From Alligator mississippiensis (Eukaryota; Chordata; Crocodylia; Alligatoridae): a DNA stretch of 64,000 nt. The stretch is from the NCBI RefSeq assembly GCF_030867095.1, contig NC_081824.1:251411956-251475955 (forward strand), in the 5' to 3' direction. Of the stretch, positions 37,885-47,100 are shown one piece after another; positions within the stretch are counted from its first letter, which is position 1, and each line of letters opens with the position of its first letter. The translations under genes and the position numbers were made by a program. The notes beneath the pieces were generated by a model. It did not search any database, was not told where the DNA came from, and saw only the letters and a list, made by a program, of their open reading frames with translations.

Positions 37885-39130
37885 AGACTGCATTTGCGCC
37901 CCCTGAGAGGGAGGTGTAGCAGATGCAGTGCCAGTGTACATTGTTGTCATCGGCAGCAGCAATCCTTCAGTTAGAGGATGATCCACTGATGGGTCTCGAG
38001 GTGATTTAAGAATCCAATCCTTGAGCCACAAACACATCCGCAGAAGTTGCAGGTCTTTCCACAGGGGACCAGGATTTCTCTGTTCCTTCCTCCACTGATT
38101 TGAGGGCAAGACACATTACCTCAAGATGCTTGGTTGAGGTTGCTGTACTATTGGATTTGGTTAGCAGCCAGCTCCTCCCAAGTCTTGATGTTGGCATTCG
38201 TTTTCTTGAAGTGTGCCTTCAGTGTGTCCTTATAGCATTTCCTCTGACCACAAGATCTCAGGCCATTACTAAGCTGGGAGCAGAGCACTTGTTTTGGGAA
38301 TCGTGAATTAGGCATCTGCATGCAAAGTCCGGTCCAGCAAATTGGTGCTTGAGGATCACTGACTCAATGCTGGTAATACTGGCTTCAGCACAGATGCTAG
38401 CATTTGTGCAATGATCTTCCCATTTGATGTGGAGAATTTTCCAGGGACATCGTTGGTGATATCTCTTCAGGCTTTTGAGATGACAACAGTAGGTCACCCA
38501 AGTTTCGCATCTTTAGAGGACAGTGGGGATGACGACTGGATCTTGGTGTCTTTCCAGATGTTGTGATGAATAAAGACATGCCTAAGCAATTTCCCAAAGG
38601 AGGCACTTGCACACCAGATCCTGTGGTGGATCTCTTCATCAATGTTCACTCTCTGAGAGCGGTAGCTATCAAGGTCGAAGTGCTCAACTAGCTCCTGGGT
38701 CTCTCTCTCAATGGTAATTTAGAAAGGGGGGGGGGGGGTCACATTCATGGCCTGAGGAAGGCTGATACCGCTCTTTCGTTTTCTCAATGTTGAGAGAGAG
38801 GCCCCAAGTTTGGTAGGCTTCTCCAAAAAGATCCAGAGCAGTCTGGAGGTTGTCCTCAGTGTGTGCAAGGACGGCGCAGACATCTAGGTATTGAAGATCA
38901 AGGATGGTTGTTTTGAGTGTTTTGGCCTTAGAGTGAAAACATCCCAGACTGAAGAGCCCTCCACCTGTTCAGTGCTCTCGCTCAATGCCAGAAGGAAGGC
39001 GGTCCTTAACAAGGACCAAGACGACTGTCAGAAAAATGGAGAAGAGAGTTGGGGCGATACACATCCTTGCTTGACCCCAGTTCAGATGAAAACGCATCTG
39101 CCTCTGATCCGCTCCATATTGCCGCTCCTA
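37885..39130 (-). mobile_element. 5'-truncated non-LTR retrotransposon with a C2H2 zinc-finger tail
   Basis: On the minus strand the order is as follows. First comes GVKQGC-like sequence at about 39075, with APTLFSIFLTVVLV. Next is LQYLDVCAVLAHTEDNLQTA, the RT active site, where the expected FADDAALVAHTE reads YLDVCAVLAHTE. Then come WGLSLNIEKTK, and QRCPWKILHIKWEDHCTNAS with ASITSIESVILKHQFAGPD, the conserved region after the RT. Last is TCNFCGCVCGSRIGFLNHLE followed by TH, a C2H2 finger at about 38060-37995. Such elements are common in cnidarian, fish and reptile genomes. I do not assign a clade. Frame changes and a poly-G tract (38737-38750) show it is dead. It ends about 640 bp from the TEX55 start codon. 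Confidence 0.75.
38737..38750 (+). repeat. Poly-G tract inside the LINE remnant
   Basis: A run of about fourteen G lies in the RT region of the minus strand LINE. It probably arose by slippage after the element died. Confidence 0.85.
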
Positions 39131-39673
39131 CGTAGTGCCAGTGAACGTGACTATTGTAGCACCCGGGAGTCACGGGTCTCGGGGCTGCCATTTCAGCCAA
39201 ACCTAACATATGAAAGTGAAGTCAAGGTCTGACTTGGCCAGCCTTGAAACACCGCGTACGTTTTTCCGTCTCTCTCTAAGCTACCTCCTGCTAGGTCCCT
39301 GCAGGGTCCCCGCAGCCCCCGCACAGGCAGGCACTCGGGGCTTTTATACCATGCTGCAGCAAGTGCGCTGTAATTACAGCTGCTCCGTAATTACAAAGCG
39401 TTGCAGCAGCTCCCTGCTCCTCTATAGCCGCCCTCAGAGTCCAAGGGGCTGCTACCATTCTGGCAGCCAGGCTCCGGCCAGAGCTCCGCCCCCGCACCCA
39501 GGCAGCGCGTGGCAGGAGCCTGCCAGTCCACTCCTTGCACCACCCACTTTCCGCCCGGTTCCAAAATGGCCGCTGGGGTGACGCGTGGGGCTGTCATGTG
39601 ACCTGCCTGGGCTTCTCCCTGGATACTCACCCCCACCGGCTGACCAAGGGGGCGGGGCATCGTGGTGGCGTCC

Positions 39674-39687
39674 GTCCCCATGGCGAC
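39674..39687. promoter_or_regulatory. X-box-like RFX site upstream of TEX55 start
   Basis: The 14-mer gtccccatggcgac is a near-palindrome matching the RFX X-box at 11 of 14 positions, including the central CCATGG and the outer GT and AC. It lies about 85 bp upstream of the TEX55 ATG. RFX2 and RFX3 activate cilium and spermatid flagellum genes, so a functional site here would suit TEX55. The match could be chance in a CpG-rich region. Confidence 0.45.
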
Positions 39688-39770
39688 CGTCGCTAGTTGG
39701 CGGCTACGGGGCTCGCCGAGAGTCATAAAGCCTCCGGCGGGTGTGGGGCGGAACGCGCTCCCGCTCCAGC

Positions 39771-39788
39771 ATGGAAGGGCAGGCGCAG
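39771..39788 (+). CDS. TEX55: TEX55 coding exon 1
   Basis: The exon reads ATGGAAGGGCAGGCGCAG (MEGQAQ) and is followed directly by a consensus donor, GTGAGA, at 39789. It ends in phase 0 and joins in frame to the phase 0 exon at 42348. The start is chosen because it is the only ATG inside the CpG island that leads into a good donor compatible with exon 2. The intron that follows is about 2.56 kb and has been colonised by several DNA transposons. A further small exon in that intron cannot be excluded. Confidence 0.65.
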
Positions 39789-39879
39789 GTGAGACCCAGG
39801 GAGGAGCGGGCCGAGCTTCCCCACCCCCACCCCCTGGCTGGCCTGGCCTGGCCTGGGAGATGTAAGCGGTGTGGGGTGC

Positions 39880-40835
39880 TGCTGCATTATTATGATTCTA
39901 ATTAGAATAGTTATAATGACCATAACCACAATTTTTAAAATTATGATCATTATTGTAATGATTATGACCATCGTCGTTATTCTCATGTCCTTAATTACAT
40001 GTTGTATTTTATTAGTCGATATCGCACGCATTACGCGGGCTGTTTATCAAGCCCTCATGCAACTGGAAACTTCAGTAACTTTGCACGTGCACCTATGATA
40101 GGAGCAAACTGTAAGTGGTGACTGGAAGCATCATTCATTCCAGTTTTGCACCGCATAAGCTGCATGGAGGGGCAGGATCTCACATGCGGGTTGTGACATC
40201 GCGCACCAGCACCTGGAATATTTTTGCTACAGGTTGCGTGTTTTCTACAGTCCGAGGTGGAAAATTGGGTTGAGCAATGATGTGTCACGAAAGCTGGCGG
40301 TTATGTTGATGTCTAGAAATCTGAGCCATGCTGTGTCAAAACTTAATGAATGATGCTTTAGGTTGCCATTTACAGTTTGTTTGTATCATGTGTGCATCCA
40401 AAGTTTATTAAAGTTTCCAGTTGCACAAGGACTTTATAAACACCCTGTATGCTATGTACTATGTGTTTGTAATATAATATTTAATAATGCCATAATCATT
40501 ATTATCATCATTACGCATATCATTGTATTTTATTATATGGCAATTATTATGGCTATCGTTATCATCATTATTATATAATACATTGTTATATTTTTCTACT
40601 TTTATATTATATAATAGTTACTGTTGTTATTGTTATCATTATCATCACTGTTGTTGCCCTTATTGCTCTGATTATTAATATCATTGTTACTATTCTTGCT
40701 ATTATTGTTCATGTTAGCATAGGGTAATAATACATAAAATAATTAAAATGTGATTATGATAAATAATGCAATGACCAGTATTATTAATCGGGTGACTGTA
40801 GTCATTATTCTCGTGACTGTTGTTGTTTTGTTGCT
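39880..40835. repeat. Degenerate (ATT/ATC)n tract split by a transposon
   Basis: The flanking parts, 39880-40015 and 40480-40835, are dominated by interrupted att, atc and atg trinucleotides, a decayed trinucleotide microsatellite. In one frame they would encode long runs of Ile and Met, an obvious artefact. The middle is occupied by the palindromic element at 40034-40447. The whole lies in TEX55 intron 1. Confidence 0.8.
40034..40447. mobile_element. TA-flanked palindromic DNA element, 414 bp
   Basis: The first and last 130 or so bases are inverted copies of each other. The left contains gtttatcaag, tgcaactggaaacttcagta and caaactgtaagtgg, and the reverse complement of the right contains gtttataaag, tgcaactggaaactttaata and caaactgtaaatgg. 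Both also share aagcatcattcatt. The flanks are TA at 40032-40033 and 40448-40449, as expected for a Tc1/mariner-type insertion, and the outermost bases resemble CAGGGTGTTTAT. There is no transposase. It sits inside an (ATT/ATC)n tract in TEX55 intron 1. Confidence 0.75.
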
Positions 40836-41054
40836 GCCCATGCATGTCAGATGCAGCCCCAATCACAAAGTCACACCGCACAGCCAGGCAGGGTAGTGAC
40901 ACCTTTGGCACTGGAGCAGCGTGGCGTAGTGTGGCAACTTGGTGGGTGGGGAGTCAGGGAAGTTGCTTATCACTGTACTTAGTGTTGCCCCGCTCTGCAA
41001 CGGAGAAGGGCAACCTTGTCTGTCCCCACAATGCAACCCTTGATGGAAAGGACA

Positions 41055-41205
41055 GGGGTGGTGCTGTAGCCATACTGGTTCAGGAAGCTTAGGAGAGGCA
41101 GAGGATTTTTGTGGTATCTTTTGTTGGGCTAACTGTGCAGAGAGTCCAGTGTTGTTTTTTTCTTTCTGTATAGTTGGTCCAATAAAAGATATCAAAAAAG
41201 CACCC
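41055..41205. repeat. Inverted pair of dispersed repeat D fragments
   Basis: The left part (ctgtagccatactggttcag, then tggtatcttttgttgggcta) and the right part (agttggtccaataaaagata) are inverted halves of the same repeat that occurs at 25250. They are separated by about 30 bp including a poly-T run. It may be a foldback remnant or two independent insertions. Confidence 0.55.
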
Positions 41206-41703
41206 TTGTCTCTCCATGAAAAAGGACCACTGCCCTTCTGCATCCCATTTGTGTACCAGTTTCTTCCCTGGGATGTTCCTCTTTCCAAATAAGTACGTGC
41301 TGTAGGGTTTTCAAAATCCACACCTGTTGGTGGCTGTCTGCTGCAGTTCTTTGATATGAGGATAACCATCTTCCAGTAGATAGGGAAGTCATCAGTGAGT
41401 TTGGAGATGACCAAAGAGGACAATACAAGATCTACGTGTTCAACTGCAGACCTGGCAAACAGTTTCAGAAGGAAGGAGTGGATCCTGGTGATATCAGGTC
41501 ACAGCTCTTTTCTTTGCCTCTCTCACTTACCTCCCTCCAGAGTGAGGCAAGTTTGTGATGCCCTTCTGAAAACAGCGAATTGATGAGAATAGGTGGCAGG
41601 ACCTTCCTTCTCAGGAAGAAGAGGAAAGGGTGAAATTTGGGCTTTGCTGAAGTCAAGTGAGAATGTCTTCACTGATGTCCTGGGGCCAGGATACCACCTA
41701 GCA

Positions 41704-42093
41704 CAGGGGAGTCAAAGGTATGGTCCACAAGCCGGATCCAGGCTATGAAGCCATATCATCTGGCCCCCAGTGCTGCCCATGGGACTCAGTGATCCACAAG
41801 CAGCATGCAGGATGTGCCAGACAACACCACACGTGGTGCCTGCTCCAGCTTATGTCCTGGAGCAGCAGAGTGGCTGCCATGTTCAGCACAGCCCCAGAGC
41901 AGCCGCGTGCCACGCTGGGGTCATGCAACACAGTCCCCGTGGCGGGGCTCGGGATCATGCAGCACAGTCCCATGATGGTAGTGGCTTCAGGGCAATACAG
42001 CACAGCTATGGAGCAACCAGAGCAGGACCCAGCTGTGCAGGGCACCCATTCCAGCCACTCCAGGACATGGGTTGGATGAGTTAGACACCCCTG
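41704..42093. mobile_element. hAT element with a perfect 8-bp target duplication
   Basis: Flanks are acctagca at 41696-41703 and 42094-42101, identical. The ends are caggggagtcaaaggtatgg and, for the right end reversed, caggggtgtctaactcatcc, of the common hAT type CAGGGGTGTC. The interior is GC-rich, with no transposase. The perfect duplication indicates a comparatively young insertion. It lies in TEX55 intron 1, about 250 bp before the exon 2 acceptor. Confidence 0.9.
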
Positions 42094-42347
42094 ACCTAGC
42101 AAATGGAGAACAGGAAACATATTTCCCTGCTTAGTCATTTGACAAAGGAATGGGTGAGACCCAGTCAGGTCCCAGCCCTCATGCCAGAATCTGCAGTAGG
42201 GAAGAGTAGTCCTGGCTGTTGGAGCCCTACGTACAAAGGAACCCTAATCCAAGGCCAGCTGTTAAAGCATTCAATAGTGATGATGTATCTAATGCACAAT
42301 TCAGTGTATTTAAAACCTCCTTTACTTGTATTTGTTAAATGTCATAG

Positions 42348-42836
42348 CCAGAGCTTAAAGATATGCAGGTGACTGAGGTGCAAGAGCCTGCCAAGCCTAT
42401 TGTTACAGATACATCAGATGAGGACCCATCCCCCATAGTTGAATTTCCACCATCTGTGAAACCGTCCCCAGAGGTTGAAACGCCTACATCTGTGGAACAG
42501 CCCCATGTAGTAGAGTTGCCAGCATCTGTAGAACAGCTTCCTGTGGCTGAAGCACAACAATTCGTGGACGATTCCTCCGTAGCTGAAACACGAGGGTCTA
42601 TAGACCAGTCCCCTGCTGCCACTGCATCTGTGGACAAGTCTGGAAGCATGCCACAAGCCTCCGTGGACAAGTCCCCTAGAGCTATGCTAAGAGCATCCGT
42701 GGACCAGGCAGGCGGGGCTGAATTGAAAGCATTAGGTGATGAATTTCCTGAGATTGAACAGCCTATGGTGTACGAAGACCCCTTTGAAGTCTCCCTTATG
42801 TACATGGAGAAACATAATATTCTACAGATATTCCAG
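42348..42836 (+). CDS. TEX55: TEX55 coding exon 2 (repeat region and start of the DD domain)
   Basis: This exon encodes residues 7-169. The acceptor is ...tttgttaaatgtcatag|CCAGAG and the donor is CAG|GTGAAC, both phase 0. Residues about 40-142 are low complexity and made of roughly eight units of about 12 residues built on a [SV][ED][QK] core, for example TSVEQP, ASVEQL, GSIDQS, SVDKSG, SVDKSP, ASVDQA. From residue 148 the sequence becomes [19 protein letters not shown], the beginning of the RII-alpha-like docking/dimerisation domain that identifies TEX55 (formerly C3orf30 in human). That domain pairs as a helical bundle and, in PKA and sperm R2D2 proteins, binds amphipathic helices of A-kinase anchoring proteins. 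I recognise the family from memory. The human protein is recalled as about 536 residues, so the repeat region here is much shorter. Confidence 0.88.
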
Positions 42837-43232
42837 GTGAACTTTCCTTTTCCGTCTCCTCCTTACAGGTATTTGCTTGGAGCTCTTAGCCTAAAATTAA
42901 GTTGCAAGCTTAACATTAAGTCAACTGTTTCCCCAGGTACCCTCTCCATTCCTTGCCTTGTACCCCCTCAAGAAAAGACCATGGGAATGAGAAGGGTGAT
43001 AACCTCCAGTGGTTAAAGGAGGCAGAATTTGGGCATCCAAGCGTTTTATTGCAGCTAGTGCTTAGGCTCTCTGTTCTTCAGTTCCCAATCTCCTGCTCTA
43101 ATACTATTTTTTTTTCTTCTACCATGTTCTCAGTAATCATATCTGCAAAAAGACAGCATTGCTGCCTACAGTAAAGCAGTTCATATCCTTGTACCTGTTA
43201 CCTAGTCAGAGTAGAGAAACTCAACACCATGC

Positions 43233-43256
43233 TCTCTCTCTCTCTCTCTCTCTCAG
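43233..43256 (+). repeat. CT microsatellite forming the exon 3 acceptor tract
   Basis: About eleven uninterrupted CT dinucleotides run directly into the CAG acceptor of TEX55 exon 3. The microsatellite therefore provides the whole polypyrimidine tract of that splice site. Length variation here is expected from replication slippage and could change exon 3 inclusion. That effect is inference. Confidence 0.85.
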
Positions 43257-43319
43257 GAGATCACTGAAAACCTGGTGTACAAGAAGCCTGATGAGCCCTT
43301 GCAGTTTATGTTGCTGCAG
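43257..43319 (+). CDS. TEX55: TEX55 coding exon 3 (DD domain)
   Basis: The exon encodes 21 residues, EITENLVYKKPDEPLQFMLL plus Q, residues 170-190, the second half of the RII-like docking/dimerisation domain. It is phase 0 at both ends. The acceptor follows a run of about eleven CT units, so its polypyrimidine tract is a microsatellite. The donor is CAG|GTAGGA. The pattern NLVYxKPxxPLxFML is the part I best remember from mammalian TEX55, which makes this short exon secure despite its size. Confidence 0.88.
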
Positions 43320-43679
43320 GTAGGATAATTTTGTTGAGATCACAGAGACTTTGGCGACAATCCCAACCTGGCTAACACGTGCAAAGAGAGGCATATGGCA
43401 GGGGAAGAGAGTGCTGAGGGAAAAGGTGTTCTAACAGGAAAAGACATGACAAATGCAAGCATGGAGTGGTGGGCATGATGTGTGGAAGGGATGGAAAGAG
43501 CAGAGAAGAGTGAGGTAGTTGGTCCCCGGGTGACAGTGTGGGATGGATGGTGAGGGAAGGGTATAGGTAGACATTAAGGGCTGTTTCTGTGTCTCCTCTC
43601 ATTTACCCACCTGGATCCCCTCTGCCCTACACTAGGAAGGTTTTAAAATCCAGGGAAAGAAATGCCTGTGAAGCTAGAG

Positions 43680-43836
43680 CATTGGTTTTCAACTTGGGGT
43701 CCACAGATGGGTCTATGAAAACTGACTATGATCAATCAAAAGTATGTGAATACCCACACTTACAATTCAAAGGGGTCCGCACCTCCATTTGAATTTTTTT
43801 AGGGGTCCGCAACTGAAAAAAGGTTGAGAACAACTG
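43680..43836. mobile_element. Short hAT MITE, 157 bp
   Basis: The ends are cattggttttcaacttgggg and, reversed, cagttgttctcaaccttttt, with the flanking 8-bp near-duplication agctagag (43672-43679) and acctagag (43837-43844), seven of eight identical and matching the nTCTAGAn hAT preference on its complement. The interior theme ggggtccgcaactg is shared with many amniote hAT MITEs. It lies in TEX55 intron 3. Confidence 0.82.
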
Positions 43837-44105
43837 ACCTAGAGTAATTTGAGAGTGGGAGGGAAGGTGGGTGGATCATAGGAGATGGGAAGGGATTAGG
43901 GTAAAGACAGAAGAGAAGAAAGGATTCCTTGGCTATCCTTCTGTCAGCTAGTTATGAAGCCCTCTTCTGCTTTCAAGGAAGCCTTGCCTTGCCCTGTGTC
44001 TCAGTCTACAGAGCTGGCAGGAGGGATCCTGGGGCCTGCTCCAGGCTCCATTGCTAGGGTACTGTGTGGCACCAAACTGACCCTTGTCTTTTTGCTCCTG
44101 CCCAG

Positions 44106-44189
44106 ATACAGTCCATGATGAATGCCCAACAGCTGGGAGACTCTGGGGAGGAAAAGGAGGAAGAGCCAGATCTAGACATAATACTGTGA
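44106..44189 (+). CDS. TEX55: TEX55 terminal coding exon 4
   Basis: After a good acceptor (ttgtctttttgctcctgcccag) the exon encodes residues 191-217: IQSMMNAQQLGDSGEEKEEE followed by PDLDIIL and TGA at 44187-44189. The first residues complete the docking/dimerisation helix and the rest is a short acidic tail. The 3' untranslated region starts with an 18-bp direct duplication at 44217-44252. I see no canonical AATAAA in the next 500 bp. An ATTAAA lies near 44925 but is distant, so the transcript end is open. Confidence 0.82.
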   Translation: MQSMMNAQQLGDSGEEKEEEPDLDIIL

Positions 44190-47100
44190 CACCTACAGAG
44201 CAGGAAGCACTCCTTGTGGCTTCTGGCCCTGCCGTGGCTTCTGGCCCTGCCAAGATAGGTGTCAGCTCTGGCCTTCAACCAGTACTGTGCGCTCACACTA
44301 TGTGGATATAAGTTTGAAAAGGCCTGAGGGTATTTATACTTTCTGGTTTTACTCTGGGTGCTGGGCTTCCAGCTGCGTGTAAACTGTATTACTGTATATC
44401 ATTATGGATACACAGACCTACCCAACATATCAGTATACACCCACCTGGACATTTCCTGCCACATCTACCACACATCATATACCCGTGTACACATCCCGCA
44501 GCTAGGACTCATATCAACTTTGCATTTCTGTACATGCAAACCCCCTGACCCAGCATAAACTGCACAGCTTCCAGGCTTTATGCACATAAGTTCAAAGCAG
44601 CCCTCAGACACCTCAACACTTCCCTGCCTTTTCTGTTCTGCTTTGGTGGGTGACCTGTCACAATCTATCATGTAGTCATTTGCTTCTAAAACAGTTTAGA
44701 ACTCCACACTAGGAGGAACCACCTCTGTGTCTCTCTCACCAAGAGCCCCCTCTTCTCCATCTGACTCTCTGCCATCCCTGCTAACTTAAGATCACTCTCA
44801 CCTTCTGTACTGCGCTGTTGCAACATGTTCAGTTCCTATAAAGACAACTGTAAGGGAATGTTAAGCTTGCAGGAGCATATCTATGGCTTCTGAGCCTGTA
44901 GCTGTGCAAGACTGCTACAGCTGAATTAAAAAACGAGTGTTCAAAACCCTGAAAATTCAGAGTTAAAGCACACTTCATAAACACATAACTCAAATTATCA
45001 TTATCTAAGCACTCATAATCTGCTTCAACTCTTTCCCAGAGTGTGCTTTGCATACTCATGGCAGAGCTGCTCTGTAGGGGCATTCAGAGCAATAGCTGCT
45101 GTCAGCACTTTCCGACGTGAGACCAGGCCCGTGTACACGTTGCCTGAGAGTCTGAGGCCCTTAGCAAAACAAGAAGCATAATTGTTTCAACTCTGGTATT
45201 TAATCAAAAGTGTATGAAAAAAATCTCCTAGGGAAGGTATTACATCAGTAGCAGCAGCCACAGTGGTATTACTATAGGGTCAGGTGAGGTAGTTTAGCTT
45301 TGTGGGTCAGTAAGCAAATGCAGCTTGGCCAAAGAAAGATAACTTAGTACTTGTTTCTGACTCATGCTTAGGGTGCTTCTAGGAAACAGCATCAGGAGGG
45401 TTTTGGGTGCCCTGGAGTACAGCTATAACTGACTTTCCTCCATTTTTGGCACTTAACTGTTTTGTGTTTTTAATTTCTGACCTCCTTGAGTTGTAACATG
45501 ACCTAAGATGACTGGTATTTGTCTGCAAACTTAATTCACATTAAGGGTATCTTTTGTAAGCAGAATTTCCTTGGGGTTTTTTTCTTTGTAAACAGTTCTG
45601 AAGGCAACTGGATAGGACTCATGTTCCCACAAACCCTCTGAGGTCTGCAAAAGAGGAGACTCAATCTTGCAGTCTTTAAAAATCTCAGGAAATTGAATAT
45701 CCTTTTGGTGTGCTGGCCACATCATCTCCTGCTATCAGTCCCCATCCCTCATTCTGTGGAGTGCACATAAAGGAAGCTTCTCTCTTACAATCTCAGAAAT
45801 TCCTCAGGTTGAAGGCTTCTGTCCTGCCAAAAACGCATTTCCACCTCTGTCAAGTGCCTCATGTTTGAAGGACTAGAGCTGGTTGTTGGAGGACAGTAGA
45901 ATTAGAGTTCAAACCTCTTTCCTGCTCCTCCAGACCTCAGACTGCCTGAAAACAGGGCTTTGATTAGGGAGCATTGTCCCTTCGCTCAAATGAACAACAG
46001 AAATAGAGGAAGTCACTTGGGAACCTTTTGATGGAAAAGGCTTTTCTACCTCTTTGACCAGTTTTTCTAGTGACCAGCCCATATGTTCAGCTCACCCTCT
46101 GCAAGTAAAAGAGCTAGAGACTTACACTTTACAAAAATGAAGCTGCAAGCCTCCAAAAATGGTATGAACTGCTACTGTGTTTTCCTTTGTCTGATTTGCT
46201 TCCAGGTTTGCTGAAAAAAGTTCTACCTCAGCCCCACATCTAACCAACCACTTTTGAGGCTGAGCTGCTATTCAGGTGTACTAACTTCTTTTTTGAAGAC
46301 AGAAAGCAAGCTGAGTTTAAATTGGAAATGTAATTTCAGCCTGAACTCTGGAGTGGTTGTCCACTTTCCACATGTGCCCCCAAGCTGGAGAGCCATTGTT
46401 TCCTGTAGATAAGCTGCATACCTATTTTTAATGGCAAAATAGCAAACATCTTGTTCTCAGGGCTCTGCATGGATTCACATTTCACTCCCTGAGGCTATCC
46501 TATATACATTCCCATACCGTACTTGATACCTGTAGCATCTGGGTGTCTTCCATGAGTGTGCTGAGCAACATGACTAATATCTGTCTCATATTGTTTGTTC
46601 TTTCATCTTTGTTCTTTATGTGTATGTAGTGGTGTGCATACTTTTGGCAGGGTGCTTTGTTTTTGTTTTAGTTTTTGTCTGTACTATCCTGTTGCTATAT
46701 GTATATAGTGGAGAAGGAGTACAGATGGTGAGGTCAAAGGCAGGCACCTTGCCCATGGAGCCGAAGGTGGTAGGGCTTGGGATGGTCATTATTTGCCATT
46801 GTTCATTCCAGCAGTCTTAGACACCAAGAAAGGCCTGCCTTCCACATGGAAGAGCTTCATCTTTACAGCAAAGAGTTTCACTAACTGACTTTCACAGGTT
46901 CAGTCCAGCCAGCAAATAACCTGGTAATAGCATGTGCTCCAGTCGCTATCTGATGATAATCACCCATGGGCAGAATCTGTAGGGAGTAACCGGAAGTTAT
47001 CACGTTGGCCTCAAATTGACTTAGATCAGCAACATGTCTGCACCCAACTTAAAATGGACTGGGCTTCTCAACAATATTAAAGGCTCATCTGCGTACAGTT

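Larger units (their letters stand above)
39440..39870 (+). promoter_or_regulatory. CpG-rich promoter of TEX55
   Basis: This stretch is much richer in CpG than anything around it and ends in the first coding exon of TEX55. It contains a YY1-like core (aaaatggccgc, 39563-39573) and an X-box-like palindrome (gtccccatggcgac, 39674-39687) that matches 11 of 14 positions of the classical RFX site GTTGCCATGGCAAC as I remember it. No TATA box is evident, as expected for a CpG promoter. RFX sites are typical of ciliary and spermatid genes, which fits a testis gene. The X-box role is inference from the motif and the neighbour. The promoter may be bidirectional, because from memory human TEX55 faces IGSF11. 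A LINE remnant ends about 300 bp upstream of the island. Confidence 0.7.

Noticed and set aside
1-39440. Exons of IGSF11 on the minus strand
   Set aside because: Expected from recalled human gene order, but no immunoglobulin-domain or signal-peptide exon could be seen. The region could be its first intron.
39723-40098. Ile/Met-rich frames on both strands
   Set aside because: They are translations of the (ATT/ATC)n tract.
41743-42138. Open frames of 104-131 codons on both strands
   Set aside because: They fall within the hAT element at 41704-42093, which is non-autonomous and GC-rich.
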